From: Cristatella mucedo
Lineage: Eukaryota > Bryozoa > Phylactolaemata > Cristatellidae
DNA length: 64,000 nt
Direction of reading: 5' to 3'
NCBI GenBank assembly: GCA_009760855.2
Contig: WPIO01000141.1
Location: 866,001-930,000, forward strand
The notes below the pieces were generated by a model. That model was not told where the DNA came from and did not search any database. It was given only the letters and a program-made list of their open reading frames with translations. This document shows positions 61,473 to 64,000 of this stretch, one piece after another. Numbering within the stretch: position 1 is the stretch's first letter; every line of letters starts with the position of its first letter. Made by a program: the position numbers and the translations under genes.

Positions 61473-62640
61473 TTGCGCAAAAACGCGCGACAGAATCTTA
61501 CGTGGTCTTACCGTGCTATGTTCTCTTTCTCAGCGAATCTTTCTTTAACCGGCTGCCTGCTTGTCCCTCGATCACTCCTTGCCCTACCACTGCTGCCACC
61601 ACCAGTCTCTCTGAGAGCTGTTTCTCTTGCACTAGTTCACACGCCATTTACTTAGTCATTTACACGTGCTCCTAGTTATTTAAGTCACCGATCGACAAGT
61701 AACACGAGTAGCCTATCCACTAGATGAAGCAGCATCCTGATGCTGGAAGCAAGTTCCTCTTATAGGCTGCTGGCTGCTATCTACTGATGCTTGTTCACCA
61801 GTGCATTTATTTACTCGATTTTTGTTGAAAAATGTGCATCAGCTTTTGGCCAAGCGTTCAGGATTCAGTGGAGCCACTATTTCCGGCCCAGCTCTGCACT
61901 CCAGGCTTGTAGCTCTGCATGTCTGCTCAGCATCGCCCTGCTTCCAAGCTGCCTCTCTTGCCCACCCATGAGCGCTTAAAAGGTGACTCAGCACTGACAT
62001 GTCGTCCGGGTGAGGAGGGAAAGAAAGTAGAGGGAGGGAGAAAGGGAGGAAGGCAGGAGGCACAAGTGGCTAAGAGCTAAGGAAGTGTCCAAGAAACAGC
62101 AACGAGGCGATCTCCATGTTGTCCTCTTGTTCAGAACCCAGGCTCACAGAGCTGACCTTGTGGGACGACTGACCTTGTTGGACTGAGAGGCCTTAATGCT
62201 CTAGCCTATCCTAGGTTCACGTGATTGAGCAGCAAGCAGTAGAGCTCGAAAGATGACTTTCAATGACCGCCGGGTTCCAGACAAGCCTCCACCAATCGCC
62301 TGGCCCGACCCCACCTGCTAAGGTCGGATGAGCAGCCGTGGCACTATTCCTTTAGCCAGCCCCTGAAGTAGGCGAACTCATGCAACACACCAACTGCTGC
62401 ATTTAGCATTGCCAGGGAAATAGCTAGCACCAAGCAGCAGCACTAGCATCGATCGCCGGGCGATGCGACCGGACTTCTGATGCCCCACACACTTGTTATT
62501 GTTTAGTGTAATCCACTGCCCAGATCAGGTGGGCAACTGTCCAGACTCCGCAAGTCCATTGGTGGGGCACCGGCAAGCCTCCGCCCCTCAGTGGTTAGAA
62601 CTCTCGGCCTAAGCACTGCTTGACAGCAGGGTGATTAATG
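61473..62640. other. no gene recognised
   Basis: Unique sequence; no coding family, RNA gene or known repeat seen. Confidence 0.4.
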
Positions 62641-62851
62641 ATTAATGGCCAGATGTGGCTGTCCTGCGGGTGGCAGGGCATTACAGCCCATTCCGGCGTC
62701 AGCTGGAGAGTGGCCACACGGGCAGCTCCGAGGCCGTGATAAGCCACCCGCCGTGAAGCCAGACCTCAGCTGCCGCACACCAGCAGCAGCTGGATCTGAG
62801 CGGCTGAATGTCTCTCTCGGCTGCTACTGGATAGAGACGGAACGAGAGTGA

Positions 62852-63229
62852 GTGAAGCGAGTGAAGCCGCCTGCCGAGTTGGAGGAGCAGGCGGAAAAGG
62901 ACGAGGTGGCCTGCCAGCAGCTAGCCTGCCAGCTGGCCACAGCCCTCGGTGCCTCGGGGGGGGGGGCGACTCGGCTTACTGCAGCAGCCAACCTTATGTT
63001 GCTTCACTTCTGCCAAAAGCTGGGCAGCTGTTGCTGCCTCCGTGGACTGAGCCATGTGGAGCCCCTACTCAGCAGCTGCTGCCTTACTGCGGCAGCAGCA
63101 ACTGTCGCCTCCACAACTGCAGCCACCTCAGCATGTGATGCTGCTGCCTCAGCTATCTCTTCCTTCGGCAGTGGCAGCAGTTGAAGAATCGGATCTGCTA
63201 TCGCTGTCCAAGCATTCCAAACATCAGGT
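62852..63229 (+). other. possible Gln/Ala-rich coding segment
   Basis: One frame reads AELEEQAEKDEVACQQLACQ, coiled-coil-like, up to a run of about 10 G. Another frame further on is Gln/Pro-rich and ends SLSKHSKHQ at a CAG|GTAGCA donor. The frames differ across the G run. The minus strand is also open (63004-63270). Nothing is recognised. Confidence 0.2.
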
Positions 63230-63279
63230 AGCAAGAGGTAAGTGTCTGCAGTCGGCCTCTCGGCAGACAAGATGCTAGC

Positions 63280-64000
63280 TAGGCTATCAGCAGCAGGATT
63301 GTAAGCTGTAGTCGATCGTACGACTGCTATGCTGCTGCTGTCACGAATGTAGCCAGGTGATGTACACTGGTGCCAGTAAAGGGGCTTACTTCGATTACGG
63401 TTGCTTACGGAGCTTTCGATGCCAGCCTAGAACCCAGTCGTGACACACCCCCTCCACTTGGGTGGGTAGCTGCTATCCCGTCCTGAAAGCACTTGCCCCC
63501 TGAGCAGTGCGCCAGTATATGTGGCAGCAGCAGCAGAAGCAAGCAGCCGGAAATGGCAGTGGTCGGCCAAGCTTGGAGAAGGCAGTTTGATGACAGGCAG
63601 GCAGGCAGACATTCGTCCCAGTGCTGTTTCTCCGAAGGATCTCCATGGCTGCCCTCTTACAGCAGTGCGCGATTGAAAAAAAGCGCTTTTAAGTGCATGC
63701 CACATTTTTAGTACATACACCTGCAGCTTTAGCATCTTAGCAAGCCTGACTGGGGGCTGGTGTGCATTTAGATACTTTCTGAAGGCACCTTCGGGCAATG
63801 GAAGGTCGCTCTTTTGGAATATCTATATAAGACCATAATCCTTGCACAGAGTTGTGCCCGGCGAGATCCCTTTCCATTAAAACACACTTGGGATCACTGA
63901 AGTTGATTGTGCAAGAACCAGGCAGTGGGAAACAAATTAACAAGTACTTCCGGTGTAATTGGGGCAAATGCCCCTTCAACCACTCCTCACAGCTGCACAA
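63280..64000. other. no gene recognised
   Basis: Two minus frames (63427-63798 and 63737-64000) are open but unrecognised; the second runs off the window edge. Confidence 0.35.

Noticed and set aside
61191-61655. 154-codon Leu/Ser-rich secreted-like protein
   Set aside because: Mostly translation of the (CT)n tract.

Overview
This window is from a multicellular animal, probably an invertebrate; I cannot name the species. The evidence is a split gene with GT-AG introns, no operon-like packing of reading frames, and a very high load of L2/CR1-type non-LTR retrotransposons with (ATT)n tails, tRNA-derived SINEs and long dinucleotide repeats. Most reading frames longer than 60 codons here are fragments of these repeats or chance frames.

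Two host genes can be recognised. The first, on the minus strand, is an orthologue of WDHD1 (AND-1/Ctf4), the replisome hub that ties Cdc45-MCM-GINS to DNA polymerase alpha. It starts at 23653 and runs leftwards through at least 17 exons to 351, with a possible 18th at 59-165. It leaves the window before the C-terminal part and HMG box. I reconstructed the exons by hand; all junctions keep reading phase and use GT/AG borders. Its introns hold L2 fragments, SINEs, two LTR-like repeats, a minisatellite and microsatellites. An E2F-type site overlapping an inverted CCAAT box lies about 30 bases upstream of its ATG. The second gene (30688-31809, minus) is an intronless GT31-type galactosyltransferase-like type II membrane protein whose metal-binding DXD motif reads SDT.

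The rest is mobile DNA. From about 31.9 to 40.7 kb and 49.9 to 60 kb there are nested L2 copies of two families. L2-A has a (ATT)n tail and a 3' hairpin; L2-B has a (TTACA)n-like tail. Several copies sit inside other copies, some forming inverted repeats. Two SINE families occur: SINE-1 has its own body hairpin, while SINE-2 ends in the same hairpin as L2-A, so it probably borrows the L2-A reverse transcriptase. A degraded LTR retrotransposon lies at 50421-53951 (two related LTRs, gag remnants, no pol).

From about 40.7 to 48.9 kb there is a strikingly AT-rich island, all of whose recognisable coding is on the minus strand. It carries a broken protein-primed family B DNA polymerase and a YqaJ/lambda-exonuclease-like fragment with several unrecognised small frames. 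I read it as a dead virus-like or Polinton-like element; no integrase, packaging ATPase or capsid gene was recognised. It has been invaded by L2-A and SINE-2, so it predates them.

The right end (60-64 kb) shows only weak hints of host exons.
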